Shown here: one piece after another, positions 25,501-33,995 of the stretch
Layout of the letters: each line of letters opens with the position of its first letter
Position numbering within the stretch: the first letter of the stretch is position 1
Assembly: GCA_035553515.1 (NCBI GenBank)
Contig: DATNDG010000076.1
Coordinates: forward strand, 1-48,791
Reading direction: 5' to 3'
From: DAHUYF01 sp035553515
Lineage (GTDB): Bacteria > Pseudomonadota > Alphaproteobacteria > ATCC43930 > CGMCC-115725
DNA length: 48,791 bases
Notes under the pieces: generated by a model
What the model was told of the DNA's origin: nothing
Databases searched by the model: none
The model's input: only the letters and a program-made list of their open reading frames with translations
Position numbers and translations under genes: made by a program

Positions 25501-26582
25501 CTCATGGCAAGGCCGCCGCTGCGCGGCGGCGGCCCGCCATCACCGGTGAAATAGAGGCCACGGAAGAAGAAGGCGTCGTGATAGACGCTCTGGCGGAAGA
25601 GGCTCGTGCAATAAAGCCGCAAAGGCTCGTGCAACCGCTCGAACTCCGCGGGGAACAGCAAGGCGCCTTCGGGATCGGCGAGTTCCGCCTCCTTGCCGGC
25701 GAGGTCGAGATGGAGGCGATAAAGCGTGTCGGTGATCCCGTTGAACGCCTGGCTGAAGCCCGCCGAGGTCACCTCTGCATCGATGTCGCGCGCGTTGGAC
25801 CAGCCGAAGATCTCGTCGCGCCGCACCGCCGGCGCTTCGCGCCAGAAGCTCTGGAAGCCGGGAATCCAGTCGCATTTCGTGACCAGAATGTAGACCGGAA
25901 GCTGCAACCCGAGCCGTTGCTGCAGATCGAGGAGATGCCGGTGCATCTGGTCGGCCTTGGCCAGCAACGCATCCGCATCGAGCCGGTCCGGGCCGACGAA
26001 GTCGCTGCACGGAATGGTGAGCACCACGCCGTCCAACGGACGGACCGGCCGGTGCTCCGTCAGCAGCCGCAGCAAATGCCGCCAGCCGCGATCGTCGGCG
26101 TTCTGCCGTGCGGGATCGAGCACGAGCTGACCGGCGACGTCGAGTACCACGCCGCCATCGAAGAAATGCCAGGTCAGGGCGCGACCGGGCGGCGGCGGCT
26201 CGGCCTGCATGGCGCCGGCCGGGCGCAGCGCTTCGAGTTCGTCGAGCAGCGTGGTCTTGCCGGCGTTCTTCTCGCCGAGCATCAGATACCACGGAATGGC
26301 ATAGCGCCAGCGATAGCCCGGCGTCACCCGCCGCAGATAGCGGAGCGCCGCGGCGAAGGACTGCCGCAGCTCCTGCGGCGCAATCGGCGCGCCGGCGGCA
26401 TCGTCGACCACTTTGCCGGCTGCGGGCGCGATCGTCGCCGGCACACTCGCCACCGGCGCCTTGCCCGAAGCCGCCCGGCGCAGCAGGAAGAAGAGCAGCA
26501 CCAGGAGCAGCAGCGCGGCAATGAAGGCGAGGACGCCGATGAGGAGCGCGTGGCTCACCAATATGCCGAGGAGCGCCGCCAT
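22497..26582 (-). CDS. tssM: T6SS membrane-complex protein TssM (IcmF)
   Basis: A 1361-residue TssM. It has an N-terminal pair of membrane helices (about 5-35), a cytoplasmic NTPase-like domain with an intact Walker A (GEKNAGKT, 103-110), a third membrane helix near 400-430 (AAASLAALILVGAVGL), then a large periplasmic region with the ImcF-related and C-terminal domains. Length is slightly above the common 1100-1300. It spans the periplasm and joins TssL and the TssJ lipoprotein. It is 3 bases from tssL and overlaps tssA by 4 bases. Confidence 0.97.
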   Translation of the reverse strand: MAALLGILVSHALLIGVLAFIAALLLLVLLFFLLRRAASGKAPVASVPATIAPAAGKVVDDAAGAPIAPQELRQSFAAALRYLRRVTPGYRWRYAIPWYLMLGEKNAGKTTLLDELEALRPAGAMQAEPPPPGRALTWHFFDGGVVLDVAGQLVLDPARQNADDRGWRHLLRLLTEHRPVRPLDGVVLTIPCSDFVGPDRLDADALLAKADQMHRHLLDLQQRLGLQLPVYILVTKCDWIPGFQSFWREAPAVRRDEIFGWSNARDIDAEVTSAGFSQAFNGITDTLYRLHLDLAGKEAELADPEGALLFPAEFERLHEPLRLYCTSLFRQSVYHDAFFFRGLYFTGDGGPPPRSGGLAMSGAHDRIQPTAQPLRRWPLFARELFAKKILRERGLAAMARSGQLPRSRPVRIAAASLAALILVGAVGLTYAGLRLHREARSLMQPITYIVQSMGRAEQQSNGGAGAPVSAADASELLQMFAKLDVKHLRSVWMPSSWFSGIDDRVVDHFSLGFNAVILDAMRRQFDQRTVVLIGDALGGRGQPLAGKPYALAGSPEAKRLTAYVEGLRQIEQNAALYNRLNTPDASLSDVERLTTFLLNTKLPHAFFLDSDLYTAALRRVVIHRFDPATYRDRALQGLQALLQPFDHNLSYDGPIAGRFTDVVADVDALDRAVATHGDAGGQLRRLSDALAAAQTMLADPDFAWILRERVEADPAFAQFLGDLGGSAFFGPAAAQTLQARADLRLGQLLGNLADLKLRRSVPLLDRSGGRLALRLSPQAAALAAALPKMLARPFMATPEQRAIALPGQGAATVWDPDRLGEAIGLYQGYELFLDSDLQVVPVEFRRVVDAAGRQRLDANMTAAIARAQIPDDAAPASQSPETTLFLEAHTFGRAARPLGDLLTVLSQLGFDTTYGQLREAAGRQAYGLLQQVDGELERQQLYSIRSDIHPWDPSQPATLAAFGLKDDVQVAQYLDVQRNWVTRLASDGAQPLLDFLTRSDFAFNWRPVPLVSKWQRILLELQKYQNNNPRNSVAALENFIRFDLAQVTRDNCVDQLAGDRFAATGDYFLDRRDALRQGLLAQCGSIANRAGATGYAQIADRFNATLAGRFPFAPRGASDDASEAPLGAVTNYLRFFAANAPAVRKDLARGSTPAQQNALAFLDQMEQVRTFLAPFLVEGGNEVPGIDVDVDFRVNRRFEKGADQIIDWQVGIGDQVFRRGQAGKPVRWHLSDPVTVNLRWAKDGPVSPVLQGIADQQELKTRMVSWSYQDRWSLVRLLLAHRTPPDQLEHGAELSPQVLRFTAQTVQVIGPETRAPGPVGEARAFIRLRLSSLPAGAKAPVPLVVPDFPTRAPSLVNEAER

Positions 26583-26585
26583 CGC

Positions 26586-27392
26586 CTAAGGCCGCTCCTG
26601 CTGAACGATGGGGCTGTGGAGCACCCGTTCGACATCGCTCGTGCCGCGCACCCATACGAGGTGCTGGACGCCGAGATAGGCGACGAGCGCGACGGCGATG
26701 GCGATCAGCCACGGCCGCAGATGCGGCAGGCGCACGGGCCGGGATTCATCCAGGGTGTGAGCATAGGCATCGCCGAAGATCGGCAGGTCGGAATCGAGCC
26801 GCAGCGGCGCATGGCGCTCGATGATCTGGCGCAGCGCGCGCCGGTACTGGCGCAGCGCCGTCTGATCGCGAATGGCGCGGTATTTGCCACGGAAGCCGAG
26901 CGACAACGCCACGAGATAAGCGGCGGCCAGATCCGGATTCGCGGCAGTGCCACGGGCGATCAGCGCATCGATGTGGTCGAAGACGCGCTCGCCGGCGATG
27001 CGCGTCTGGAAGAGCGCCACCTCGATGAGGTTGTCCTTCCACTGGGCGCGCCCCGCCCATTCGGTCATGTAGAGCAGCACCTCGTCGGCCAGCGCCGCCA
27101 TCAGATACTGCGCCTCGCGGTAGAGCTCGGGGCTGTAGACCCCGCCGACCCGCGTGCCGCCGACATAAAGCCGCTCGAGATAGGCGCGGAGATGATGATG
27201 CACGAGGACGACCGGATCCTGCGGGTGCTCATCGCCCTCGCCGCCGGCCAGCGCCTTCACGCCACCATGAAGCGCGTATTTGACGCGCATCAGCTCGCGA
27301 TAAAACTGCCGAAGCTGCGCCAGCAGCGAATGCTCCACCCCCTCGCCGGCGGGCAGGAGAAAAGGCCGCTGCTGCAGGATCACCTCATTCAC
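26586..27392 (-). CDS. tssL: T6SS membrane-complex protein TssL (DotU)
   Basis: A 268-residue DotU-family protein. The cytoplasmic domain carries EAQYLMAALADEVLLYMTEW and WKDNLIEVALFQTRIAGERVFDHID; a single C-terminal membrane helix (about 227-247, LIAIAVALVAYLGVQHL) follows. The protein ends about 20 residues after the helix, so it has no OmpA-like peptidoglycan-binding extension. Wall anchoring must come from another protein, possibly the SPOR protein at 33-923. It lies between tssK (74-base gap) and tssM (3-base gap). Confidence 0.96.
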   Translation of the reverse strand: MNEVILQQRPFLLPAGEGVEHSLLAQLRQFYRELMRVKYALHGGVKALAGGEGDEHPQDPVVLVHHHLRAYLERLYVGGTRVGGVYSPELYREAQYLMAALADEVLLYMTEWAGRAQWKDNLIEVALFQTRIAGERVFDHIDALIARGTAANPDLAAAYLVALSLGFRGKYRAIRDQTALRQYRRALRQIIERHAPLRLDSDLPIFGDAYAHTLDESRPVRLPHLRPWLIAIAVALVAYLGVQHLVWVRGTSDVERVLHSPIVQQERP

Positions 27393-27466
27393 GGGCGGTC
27401 AGCCGGCATCGACGGCGCTCGATCGGGCGGAGGTTGCGCAGCGCTCGCGTGCACAAGCGGCATCGC

Positions 27467-28816
27467 TCAGCCCTCGACCGGTACGCGGACGTAGAGGAGG
27501 ATCTCGATCGGGCGTCGCGTGCCGCCGCCGTCGCGCGGATTGGAAATCTCGAGCGTCCGGTTGGCGGCCATGAAGTTGCGATCGGCCGCGATCCGATAGA
27601 CCAGCGTGCCGCGCGTCGGCACGATATCGACGCTCTCCGTCTCGATCACCCGGCCGCGCGCCGCGCCGCGGATGCGGGCCTCGGTCATTGGCGAGATCTG
27701 CTCGCTGTCGCCGATCAGCGCCTCGTCCATCCACTGCGCGATATCGGGATCGGCGGTGCCGGAGCGGCCGCGCACCCCTACCAGCAGCTCGCCTTCGTCG
27801 AGCCAAGCCGGTTCGAGGCGCAGCCGGAACACATTGCCCTCGAGCGCGAAGGCAACCGCGGTGTGCAGCTCGCTGATCATCTCGAGCACGCGGTCGACGA
27901 AGCTCAGCAGCGGGCGGAACGAGCCGGCGACGTCGTCATGGTCGTAGCGCTCGAAGATCGGCGGCACCATGCCGCTGCCGAGCGGCGCCACCTGCCCGGC
28001 GATCCCTGCCGCGAGCAGGAAGAGCGTGAAAGGATGCGCAAGACCGGTGTTGAGCGCCGCCTCGAAGGCGGGCAGCCCGCCCACGAGGCACTGAATGGCG
28101 CTACGCGTTTCCAGGAGCGAGGCTTGCCGCGCCGCGCCGGCCGCACCCTGTGCACGATCGGCGAGGAAGGACGCTTTCTGCCGCACACTCTGCGCCAGCT
28201 TCAGGCAGAGCTGGCCGAGGCCGCCGTCGAGCGCCACCGCGAGCAGCGGCGGCAGGAAGGGCGTCAGCTGGAACGCGTCATTGGCGAAGGAGACCTCGGC
28301 GATCGGCATCGCCGTGTACTTCGCCGAAGGCTTCTCGCCCGCGAGCAAGGTCAGGTTCGGCCTGAGCCGCGGCAGGCGCAGCGGATTGTCGCCCGTGTTC
28401 TCGTCGATGGTCTCCTCGCCTTCGACCGAGCGCAGGCGCGGCGCCTCGCCGCTGCCGGAGACGATGTCCGGCCGCCGGGCCGGCACGGCGAGATAGATCC
28501 GCGCGGGAGCATCGCGCAGCCGGTCCTTCATCGGCTGAAGGTCGAGCTCGAGCGCTCCCATATCGTCATGCGGATAGCTGACGGCGAGACCGTCCGGCAT
28601 GATCGCCTGGAGCGAAAGTACGCGGAAGGTGCCCATCGCCAGCCGCGCCTGGTCGGTCTGCAACGCGAGCACGCCCCAGCGGAACGGCGCCGCCTGGGAA
28701 AGATGGAAGTGCAACAGCAAGTCCGAGCGCAGGCTCGCCTGTTGGAAATGCTGCGGCGAGAGCAGCATGCCCTCGTGCCACTGAACGGCTTCCGGAATGG
28801 CGCGAATGTCGGTCAC
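27467..28816 (-). CDS. tssK: T6SS baseplate connector TssK
   Basis: A 449-residue TssK, the trimeric connector between the baseplate and the membrane complex. I place the start at a GTG (28816), giving M-TDIRAIPEAVQWHEGML, which matches the family opening (V-x-W-H-E-G-M-L-L-S-P-Q-H-F-Q); the open frame upstream to 29092 overlaps tssJ and is not homologous. Further motifs are PFRWGVLALQTDQARL near 45-60 and LYVRVPVEG at the end. It is 10 bases after tssJ, with a 74-base gap to tssL. Confidence 0.96.
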   Translation of the reverse strand: MTDIRAIPEAVQWHEGMLLSPQHFQQASLRSDLLLHFHLSQAAPFRWGVLALQTDQARLAMGTFRVLSLQAIMPDGLAVSYPHDDMGALELDLQPMKDRLRDAPARIYLAVPARRPDIVSGSGEAPRLRSVEGEETIDENTGDNPLRLPRLRPNLTLLAGEKPSAKYTAMPIAEVSFANDAFQLTPFLPPLLAVALDGGLGQLCLKLAQSVRQKASFLADRAQGAAGAARQASLLETRSAIQCLVGGLPAFEAALNTGLAHPFTLFLLAAGIAGQVAPLGSGMVPPIFERYDHDDVAGSFRPLLSFVDRVLEMISELHTAVAFALEGNVFRLRLEPAWLDEGELLVGVRGRSGTADPDIAQWMDEALIGDSEQISPMTEARIRGAARGRVIETESVDIVPTRGTLVYRIAADRNFMAANRTLEISNPRDGGGTRRPIEILLYVRVPVEG

Positions 28817-28826
28817 GGGGCGGCGC

Positions 28827-29369
28827 TCACTGCTTCGCCTGCTGCTGCGGCGGCTTGATGACGAAATCATTGTCACCGAGCGCGATGAAGAAGTGGTCGA
28901 GCCCGTCGACGCGGGCCCGGTGCGTGCCTTCGCTCGAATAATTGGCGAAGACGAAGGCGGCGATGGCCTGGCTCGCTTTCGGCGGCACCGCCTCGATCGG
29001 GCCCTTCTGGCCCGGCACCACCTCGAAGGAGGCGACGTCGAAGCCGGTGGGAAAGGCCTGCCGGACCTGGCCGCGCTTCTGGAACCAGTCATGCGCGGTC
29101 ATTTGCGTGAGCTGGGGCACCAGCTGCTGGTCGTAGACATAGACGATGTCGATGGCGATCGGGCTGTCTTGATTGGCGCCCTGCGCGACCTCGAATTCGA
29201 TGACGCGGCTCTGGATCGGCTTGTCGCCGCCGAACACGCCGCATCCGGTTACGAGCGCCACGACGAGCAGGACGCACCACCGCGACGCCACGCGGCGTTT
29301 CCGCTCGATACGGCCGCCTCCCCCTTGACTGCCGGCCCTCGTCAACGTGCTCCCCTCGAACCGAAGCAT
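28827..29369 (-). CDS. tssJ: T6SS outer-membrane lipoprotein TssJ
   Basis: About 180 residues. A lipobox (LVTGC) follows the hydrophobic stretch WCVLLVVALVTG, so the mature protein is a lipoprotein anchored in the outer membrane. The mature part has DIVYVYDQQLVPQLTQM, TAHDWFQKR and an NYSSEGTHRARV segment typical of TssJ/VasD. The start is uncertain: ATG at 29369 lacks a ribosome site, and GTG at 29291 gives a compact signal peptide. An AAGGGGGAGG lies near 29318-29327 but has no standard start codon at useful distance. It is the first gene of the T6SS run. Confidence 0.9.
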   Translation of the reverse strand: MLRFEGSTLTRAGSQGGGGRIERKRRVASRWCVLLVVALVTGCGVFGGDKPIQSRVIEFEVAQGANQDSPIAIDIVYVYDQQLVPQLTQMTAHDWFQKRGQVRQAFPTGFDVASFEVVPGQKGPIEAVPPKASQAIAAFVFANYSSEGTHRARVDGLDHFFIALGDNDFVIKPPQQQAKQ

Positions 29370-29393
29370 GCTAATGGCGGATTCAACGAGCAA

Positions 29394-29697
29394 TTGCTAG
29401 GCTTGTCAATCCGCGGAACCTTTGCGCACCGACGCGAAGGTGCGGATTTTATTGTGAATATTCGGTGCCGTTTCGGTGTCCGCCGGGTTTCGCCGCGCCT
29501 GCGCCTGCAAGACAACCGCCGCGCACTCTGGCAATAGCGCGAAACGGTGCGCGCGTCGCGCGAAAGAACGCCGCAGTGCTGCCGACCGCAAGCGCGCTCG
29601 CCTGCAGAAACCCGGCAAGTTCACCCGCCGGTTGAATGCGATCGAACGGCCCGCGCGCATCGCGCGCGGTACGTGTCAATTGGCCGCAGTGCGCCCC
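29394..29697 (-). promoter_or_regulatory. Gap upstream of the T6SS operon, with a candidate promoter
   Basis: A 304-base gap with no convincing coding frame. On the minus strand TTGACA (29409-29404) is followed after 17 bases by TTGAAT (29386-29381), a fair sigma-70-like pair that would start transcription just before tssJ. If it is used, the 29369 ATG would be almost leaderless, favouring a more internal tssJ start. No sigma-54 (GG-N10-GC) element was found. Confidence 0.35.
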
Positions 29698-30468
29698 TCA
29701 GAGCTCGATCGTCAGCCCGTCATGGCCCGGCTCGACGCCGGACGGCAATTCCCGGCTCAGGCTTTCGTAGTCGAAACTCTCGTCCATATGCGTGAGCACG
29801 GCGCGGCGCGGCCTCGCCCGCGCGATCCAGCCGAGCGTCTTTTCGAGATGAGAGTGGGTCACATGCGGCCGGCGGCGGATGCAGTCCACGATCCAGACCT
29901 CGACGCCGGAGAGAGTGGCGAAGGCGGCGTCGTCGAGCTCGATCACATCGGTCGAGTAAGCGAAGCCGCCGATGCGGAAACCGAGCGTGCTCGAAAAGCC
30001 ATGGTCTTGCGCGAAAGCGGTGACCGCGACACCGGCCGCGGAGAAGCGGCCTTCGACGATATGCGGCTCGAGCACCGGTTTGTAATAGGTCGTCTGCCGG
30101 TCGGACTCGAGCGGCGTGAACACATAGCCGAAGCGGCTGCGTATCTCGGCCAAGGTCGCGGCGTCGCCGAAGATCGGGATCGGGCTCTGCATCAGCTGAT
30201 TGACCGAGCGCAGATCGTCGATGCCGTGCAGATGGTCGGCATGGGCATGGGTGAAGAGCACGGCATCGACGCGCGAGACCCCGGCAGCGAGCAGCTGCTC
30301 GCGGAGATCGGGCGACGTGTCGATGAGCAGCGTCTTGCCACCGTCCTCGACCAGGACCGAGCAGCGGCGGCGCCGGTTCCGCGGATCCGCGGGATCGCAG
30401 GCGCCCCAGCCTCCGCCGATGCGGGGCACGCCCCAGGAGGGACCGCAGCCCAGCATGGTCACGCGCAT
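29698..30468 (-). CDS. MBL-fold metallohydrolase (PhnP-like)
   Basis: A 256-residue metallo-beta-lactamase-fold hydrolase. The metal motif THAHADHLHGIDDL is intact, with an upstream LLIDTSPDLREQLL and later STDVIELDD and LTHMDESFDYESL. The N-terminal MLGCGPSWGVPRIGGGWGAC resembles PhnP-type phosphoribosyl cyclic phosphodiesterases. In many alphaproteobacteria this gene closes the metG-tatD block, as here; it overlaps tatD by 10 bases. Its natural substrate in this context is not known, but phosphodiesterase chemistry is likely. Confidence 0.85.
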   Translation of the reverse strand: MRVTMLGCGPSWGVPRIGGGWGACDPADPRNRRRRCSVLVEDGGKTLLIDTSPDLREQLLAAGVSRVDAVLFTHAHADHLHGIDDLRSVNQLMQSPIPIFGDAATLAEIRSRFGYVFTPLESDRQTTYYKPVLEPHIVEGRFSAAGVAVTAFAQDHGFSSTLGFRIGGFAYSTDVIELDDAAFATLSGVEVWIVDCIRRRPHVTHSHLEKTLGWIARARPRRAVLTHMDESFDYESLSRELPSGVEPGHDGLTIEL

Positions 30469-31262
30469 GGAATGGCCCCGGGCGGGCGGGCTTTGGTGAA
30501 CAGCCGGAAGAAATTGGCGCTGGTGGCCCGGCCGAGCTCCTCGACGGTAATGCCTTTGATTTCCGCGAGCTTCGCCGCTGTGTGGACGATGAAGGCGGGC
30601 TCGTTGGGCTTACCGCGCATCGGCACCGGAGCGAGATAAGGCGCATCCGTCTCGATCAGTAGCCGGTCGAGCGGGATATCGCGGACGATGTCGCGCAGGC
30701 TTCCGGCATTCCTGAAAGTGAGAATGCCGGCCAGCGAGACGTAAAATCCCAGCGACAGCGCCGCCTCGGCCAGGTGCCGGCCGGTGCTGAAGCAATGAAT
30801 GACCCCGGCGGCGGCTTTTTCTTCGGTGAGGATCGCCGCGGTTTCTTCGTCGGCGTCGCGGCTGTGGATAATCAGTGGATAACTTGTTTCACGTGAAGCA
30901 ATGCAGTGCGCGCGGAAGACCGCGGCCTGGCGCTCGCGCGGCGAGTGGTCGTAATGAAAGTCGAGGCCGGTCTCGCCGATGCCAACCACCTTCGCATGCT
31001 GCGTCAGCGCCGCGAGCCGATCGACAGCCGCCCCCTCTTCCGCAGCCTCATGTGGATGAATCCCGACCGAACACCAGATGTTGGGGTCGCTCTCGGCGAT
31101 CCCCCGCACTGCTTCGAACTCGCTCAGCTTGGTCGAAATGGTGAGCAGCGTCGCCACGCCGGCGCGGCGCGCTCGCGCGACGATGTCGCTTCGCTCCTCG
31201 GGCTCGGCGTAGTCGAGATGGCAATGGCTATCGACGAGGAACATCGGCGAAGGCCCGCTCAC
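30459..31262 (-). CDS. tatD: TatD-family metal-dependent hydrolase (DNase-like)
   Basis: A 267-residue TatD family TIM-barrel hydrolase. Metal ligands are visible in DSHCHLDY (residues ~11-18), GETGLDFHYD, IHSRDADEE, IHCFSTG and ETDAPYLAP. Family members act as 3'-5' exonucleases or D-aminoacyl-tRNA deacylase-like enzymes. The gene overlaps metG by four bases (ATGA) and the MBL gene by ten. A shorter start at the second Met (MFLVDSHCH) is possible. Confidence 0.93.
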   Translation of the reverse strand: MSGPSPMFLVDSHCHLDYAEPEERSDIVARARRAGVATLLTISTKLSEFEAVRGIAESDPNIWCSVGIHPHEAAEEGAAVDRLAALTQHAKVVGIGETGLDFHYDHSPRERQAAVFRAHCIASRETSYPLIIHSRDADEETAAILTEEKAAAGVIHCFSTGRHLAEAALSLGFYVSLAGILTFRNAGSLRDIVRDIPLDRLLIETDAPYLAPVPMRGKPNEPAFIVHTAAKLAEIKGITVEELGRATSANFFRLFTKARPPGAIPCA

Positions 31263-32794
31263 TTTGCCTCCGCCTCGACGAAGCGCGGGAAGATGCCTTC
31301 GGGCTTGGGCAGCGCGGTTCCCGGCGTGATCGGCGTGGCGAGCGCCGCGAAGTCGCGGCGGTCGGGCGGCACGGCAAGCTGGTCGAGCAGCTTTGCGGCC
31401 GCTTCAGGAACAACGGGTTGGGCCAGAAGCGCCAAATGCCGCAAGGTCTCGGCCAGCACATAGAGCACCGTGCCCATGCGCGCCGTATCGGTCTTGCGCA
31501 GCGCCCAGGGCGCCTGCTCGTCGACGTAACGGTTGGCGTCGCCCACCAGCTGCCAGACGATTTCGAGCGCGCGGTGGAACGCCTGCTCGGCAAACTCGCC
31601 GCGCAGCCTCGCCAGAAGCCCGCGCGCGGCGGAAAGGAGGGTCTCGTCGGCCGAAAGCAGCGGTCCCGGCTGCGGCACACGCGCCTCGCAGTTCCGGTTG
31701 ATCATCGACAGCACGCGCTGCGCCAGATTGCCGAAATCATTGGCGAGGTCGCTGTTGATGCGCTGCACCAGCGCCTCATGTGAAATATTAACATCCTGCC
31801 CGAAGGCGGCTTCGCGTAACAGAAAATACCGGAGCTGGTCGAGCCCGTAATCGGCAATCAGTTCTTGCGGGGCGATGACGTTGCCGACGGATTTCGACAT
31901 TTTCTCGCCGCGGCTGTAAATGAAGCCATGGCCAAAGACGCGCTTCGGCACCTCCAGCCCAGCCGACATGAGAAAAGCCGGCCAATAGATCGCGTGAAAA
32001 CGCGTAATGTCCTTACCGATCATATGCAGGTCGGCCGGCCAGAATTTGCTTAGCTCGGATCCCGCGGGGTAGCCCAGGGCGGTGATGTAGTTCGAGAGCG
32101 CGTCGACCCACACATACATGACATGCCTCGGAGCATCCGGCACCGGCACTCCCCAGCTGAAGGTCGTGCGCGAGATCGAGAGGTCCCTGAGACCGGACCT
32201 GACGAAGCTGACGATCTCGTTGCGCCGGCTTTCGGGCTGAATGAATTCCGGGTGGGTCTCGTAGAGCTGCAGCAGCCGGTCCTGGTAGGCGGAAAGCCGA
32301 AAAAAGTAGCTCTCCTCCTCCACCCATTCGACGGGCGCGCCCGAAGGCGCGAGCTTCTGGCCATTGTCGCCGGCGCTCAGCTCCGCTTCGTCGAAATAGG
32401 CCTCATCGCGTACCGAGTACCAACCGGCATATGAACCGAGATAGATGTCGTCCTTGCTCATCCGGCGCCAGAATTCCTGCACGCCAGCCTTGTGGCGCGG
32501 CTCCGTGGTGCGGATGAAATCGTCGTAGGAGACGCCAAGCCGATCGTAGAGCGCACGGAATTCGGCCGAGATCCGGTCGACGAGTGCCTGGGGCGATATG
32601 CCCAGCTTGCGCGCGGTCTGCTCGATCTTCTGCCCGTGCTCATCCATTCCGGTCTGGAAGCGGACATCGAAGCCGTCCAGCCGCATGAAGCGCGCCAGTG
32701 CGTCGGCTGCAATCACCTCATAGGCATGGCCGATATGGGGCGCGCCATTGGCGTAAGGAATCGCAGCGGTGAGGTAATAGCGCCTTGCGGCCAT
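31259..32794 (-). CDS. metG: Methionyl-tRNA synthetase
   Basis: A 511-residue class I aminoacyl-tRNA synthetase that charges tRNA-Met. The HIGH motif appears as PHIGHAYE (residues ~19-26) and the KMSKS motif as GEKMSKSVGN. The insertion region (GWYSVRDEAYF) lacks the zinc-binding cysteines, so it is the zinc-less type. There is no C-terminal EMAPII-like tRNA-binding domain, which is normal for the ~510-residue alphaproteobacterial form. It lies 35 bases after holB and overlaps tatD. Confidence 0.97.
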   Translation of the reverse strand: MAARRYYLTAAIPYANGAPHIGHAYEVIAADALARFMRLDGFDVRFQTGMDEHGQKIEQTARKLGISPQALVDRISAEFRALYDRLGVSYDDFIRTTEPRHKAGVQEFWRRMSKDDIYLGSYAGWYSVRDEAYFDEAELSAGDNGQKLAPSGAPVEWVEEESYFFRLSAYQDRLLQLYETHPEFIQPESRRNEIVSFVRSGLRDLSISRTTFSWGVPVPDAPRHVMYVWVDALSNYITALGYPAGSELSKFWPADLHMIGKDITRFHAIYWPAFLMSAGLEVPKRVFGHGFIYSRGEKMSKSVGNVIAPQELIADYGLDQLRYFLLREAAFGQDVNISHEALVQRINSDLANDFGNLAQRVLSMINRNCEARVPQPGPLLSADETLLSAARGLLARLRGEFAEQAFHRALEIVWQLVGDANRYVDEQAPWALRKTDTARMGTVLYVLAETLRHLALLAQPVVPEAAAKLLDQLAVPPDRRDFAALATPITPGTALPKPEGIFPRFVEAEAK

Positions 32795-32829
32795 CGCAGC
32801 TCCCGGTCAGCGGCTCCAATCTGCCGCCG

Positions 32830-33951
32830 TCAACGGGCAGCGTCCTCGAGCGCGAAAAAGGCATTCAGCACGACCTGTTTGCGGTCGAGATTGACGCTGT
32901 CCGCCTGGGCGAAAAGATGGGTGAGCTTTTCCCATACCTCAACCCATTGATCAAGGCTGCGCCGGGCCGCCAGCCGGCGCATCGCCTGCGCCTCGCCTGG
33001 AAGCGCCGCCTGCTCGCCCGCGCCGACGCCGGAGGCGAGCGCCACCATGCGGGCGAGCCAGCCGGGCAGCAGCTCCGCCAGCAGCCGGAAAGCCTCCTCG
33101 CCCTCGCCGCGCTGCAGCCCCTCGGCGAAGGCATGAAGTGCGGCGGGGTCGAGCTCGGGCAGGCGTTCGAGGAGCTTCACCAAGCTGCGGTAAAGGGCGA
33201 GGCCGCCCGCTCCCGCCAGGTCGAGCGCCCGGCCGATGCTGCCCTCGGCGAGCTGCGCCAGGATGGCGCGGTCACCGGCGGCAAGGTCCGGCCGGTAGCG
33301 ATCGAGTGCCTCCAGTACCACGGACGCCGGCAGCGGCTTCAGCGCCAGCATGCGACAGCGCGAACGGATGGTGGGGAGGAGCCGGCCGGGATTGTCGCTC
33401 ACCAGAAGCAGCACCGCGCGCTGAGGCGGTTCCTCAAGCACCTTCAACAAGGCATTGGCTGCATTGCGATTCATGACGTCAGCGCCATCCACGATGACGA
33501 CCCGCCAGCTGCCTTCCGCGGGGGTGAGGCGCAGGAAAGTGGCGATCGCCCGCGTATCGTCGACGACGATCTCGCTGCGCAGCTTCTTGCGCTTGGGATC
33601 AAGGCCGCGCTCCACCACCAAGAGATCGGCGTGACCGCCGCCCGCAACGCGGCGGAACACCGGGTCCTCCGGCGGCAGGGCGAGGCTCCGTGGTGCCGCA
33701 GCGAAAAGACTGCCGCCCCGGCCTTCGGCAAAGAGGAAGCGCGCGAAGCGGAAGGCCAAGGTCGCCTTGCCGATGCCGCGCGGGCCGCCGATCAGCCAGG
33801 CATGCGGCAGCCGGCCCGAGCGGTGCGCCTGGAGGAGCGCCTCCTCCGCCGCCTCGTGGCCGAGGAGCAGCGGATTCTCGCGCGGCGTCGGCACCTCCGC
33901 CATCGCTCCGCCCAATTCCTCTTCGCCCTGCTCCTCTTCCTCATCCATCAT
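32830..33951 (-). CDS. holB: DNA polymerase III delta-prime subunit
   Basis: About 373 residues, part of the clamp loader that places the sliding clamp on DNA. Walker A is GGPRGIGKAT, followed by RFARFLFAEG; later come VVIVDGADVMNRNAANALLK and an LLLVSDNPGRLLPTIRSRC sensor region. The usual zinc cysteines are not apparent, as in some alphaproteobacterial proteins. The start is uncertain: ATG codons at 33993, 33951, 33948 and 33903 are in frame, and the shortest (MAEVPTPREN) still contains every conserved part. The 33951 choice keeps an acidic EEEE stretch. It abuts the hydrolase gene upstream rather than tmk. Confidence 0.92.
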   Translation of the reverse strand: MMDEEEEQGEEELGGAMAEVPTPRENPLLLGHEAAEEALLQAHRSGRLPHAWLIGGPRGIGKATLAFRFARFLFAEGRGGSLFAAAPRSLALPPEDPVFRRVAGGGHADLLVVERGLDPKRKKLRSEIVVDDTRAIATFLRLTPAEGSWRVVIVDGADVMNRNAANALLKVLEEPPQRAVLLLVSDNPGRLLPTIRSRCRMLALKPLPASVVLEALDRYRPDLAAGDRAILAQLAEGSIGRALDLAGAGGLALYRSLVKLLERLPELDPAALHAFAEGLQRGEGEEAFRLLAELLPGWLARMVALASGVGAGEQAALPGEAQAMRRLAARRSLDQWVEVWEKLTHLFAQADSVNLDRKQVVLNAFFALEDAAR

Positions 33952-33995
33952 GGAACCAAAAAATGTTACGATATCCGATACTCTTGAGGTCATTT

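Noticed and set aside
25275..27494. A 739-codon plus-strand frame opposite tssM and tssL
   Set aside because: Antisense shadow of well-conserved genes, with an Arg/Gln/His-rich translation and no recognisable motif.
29406..29660. An 84-codon minus-strand frame upstream of tssJ
   Set aside because: Arg/Ala-rich, with no ribosome site or family pattern; the region reads better as a promoter gap.
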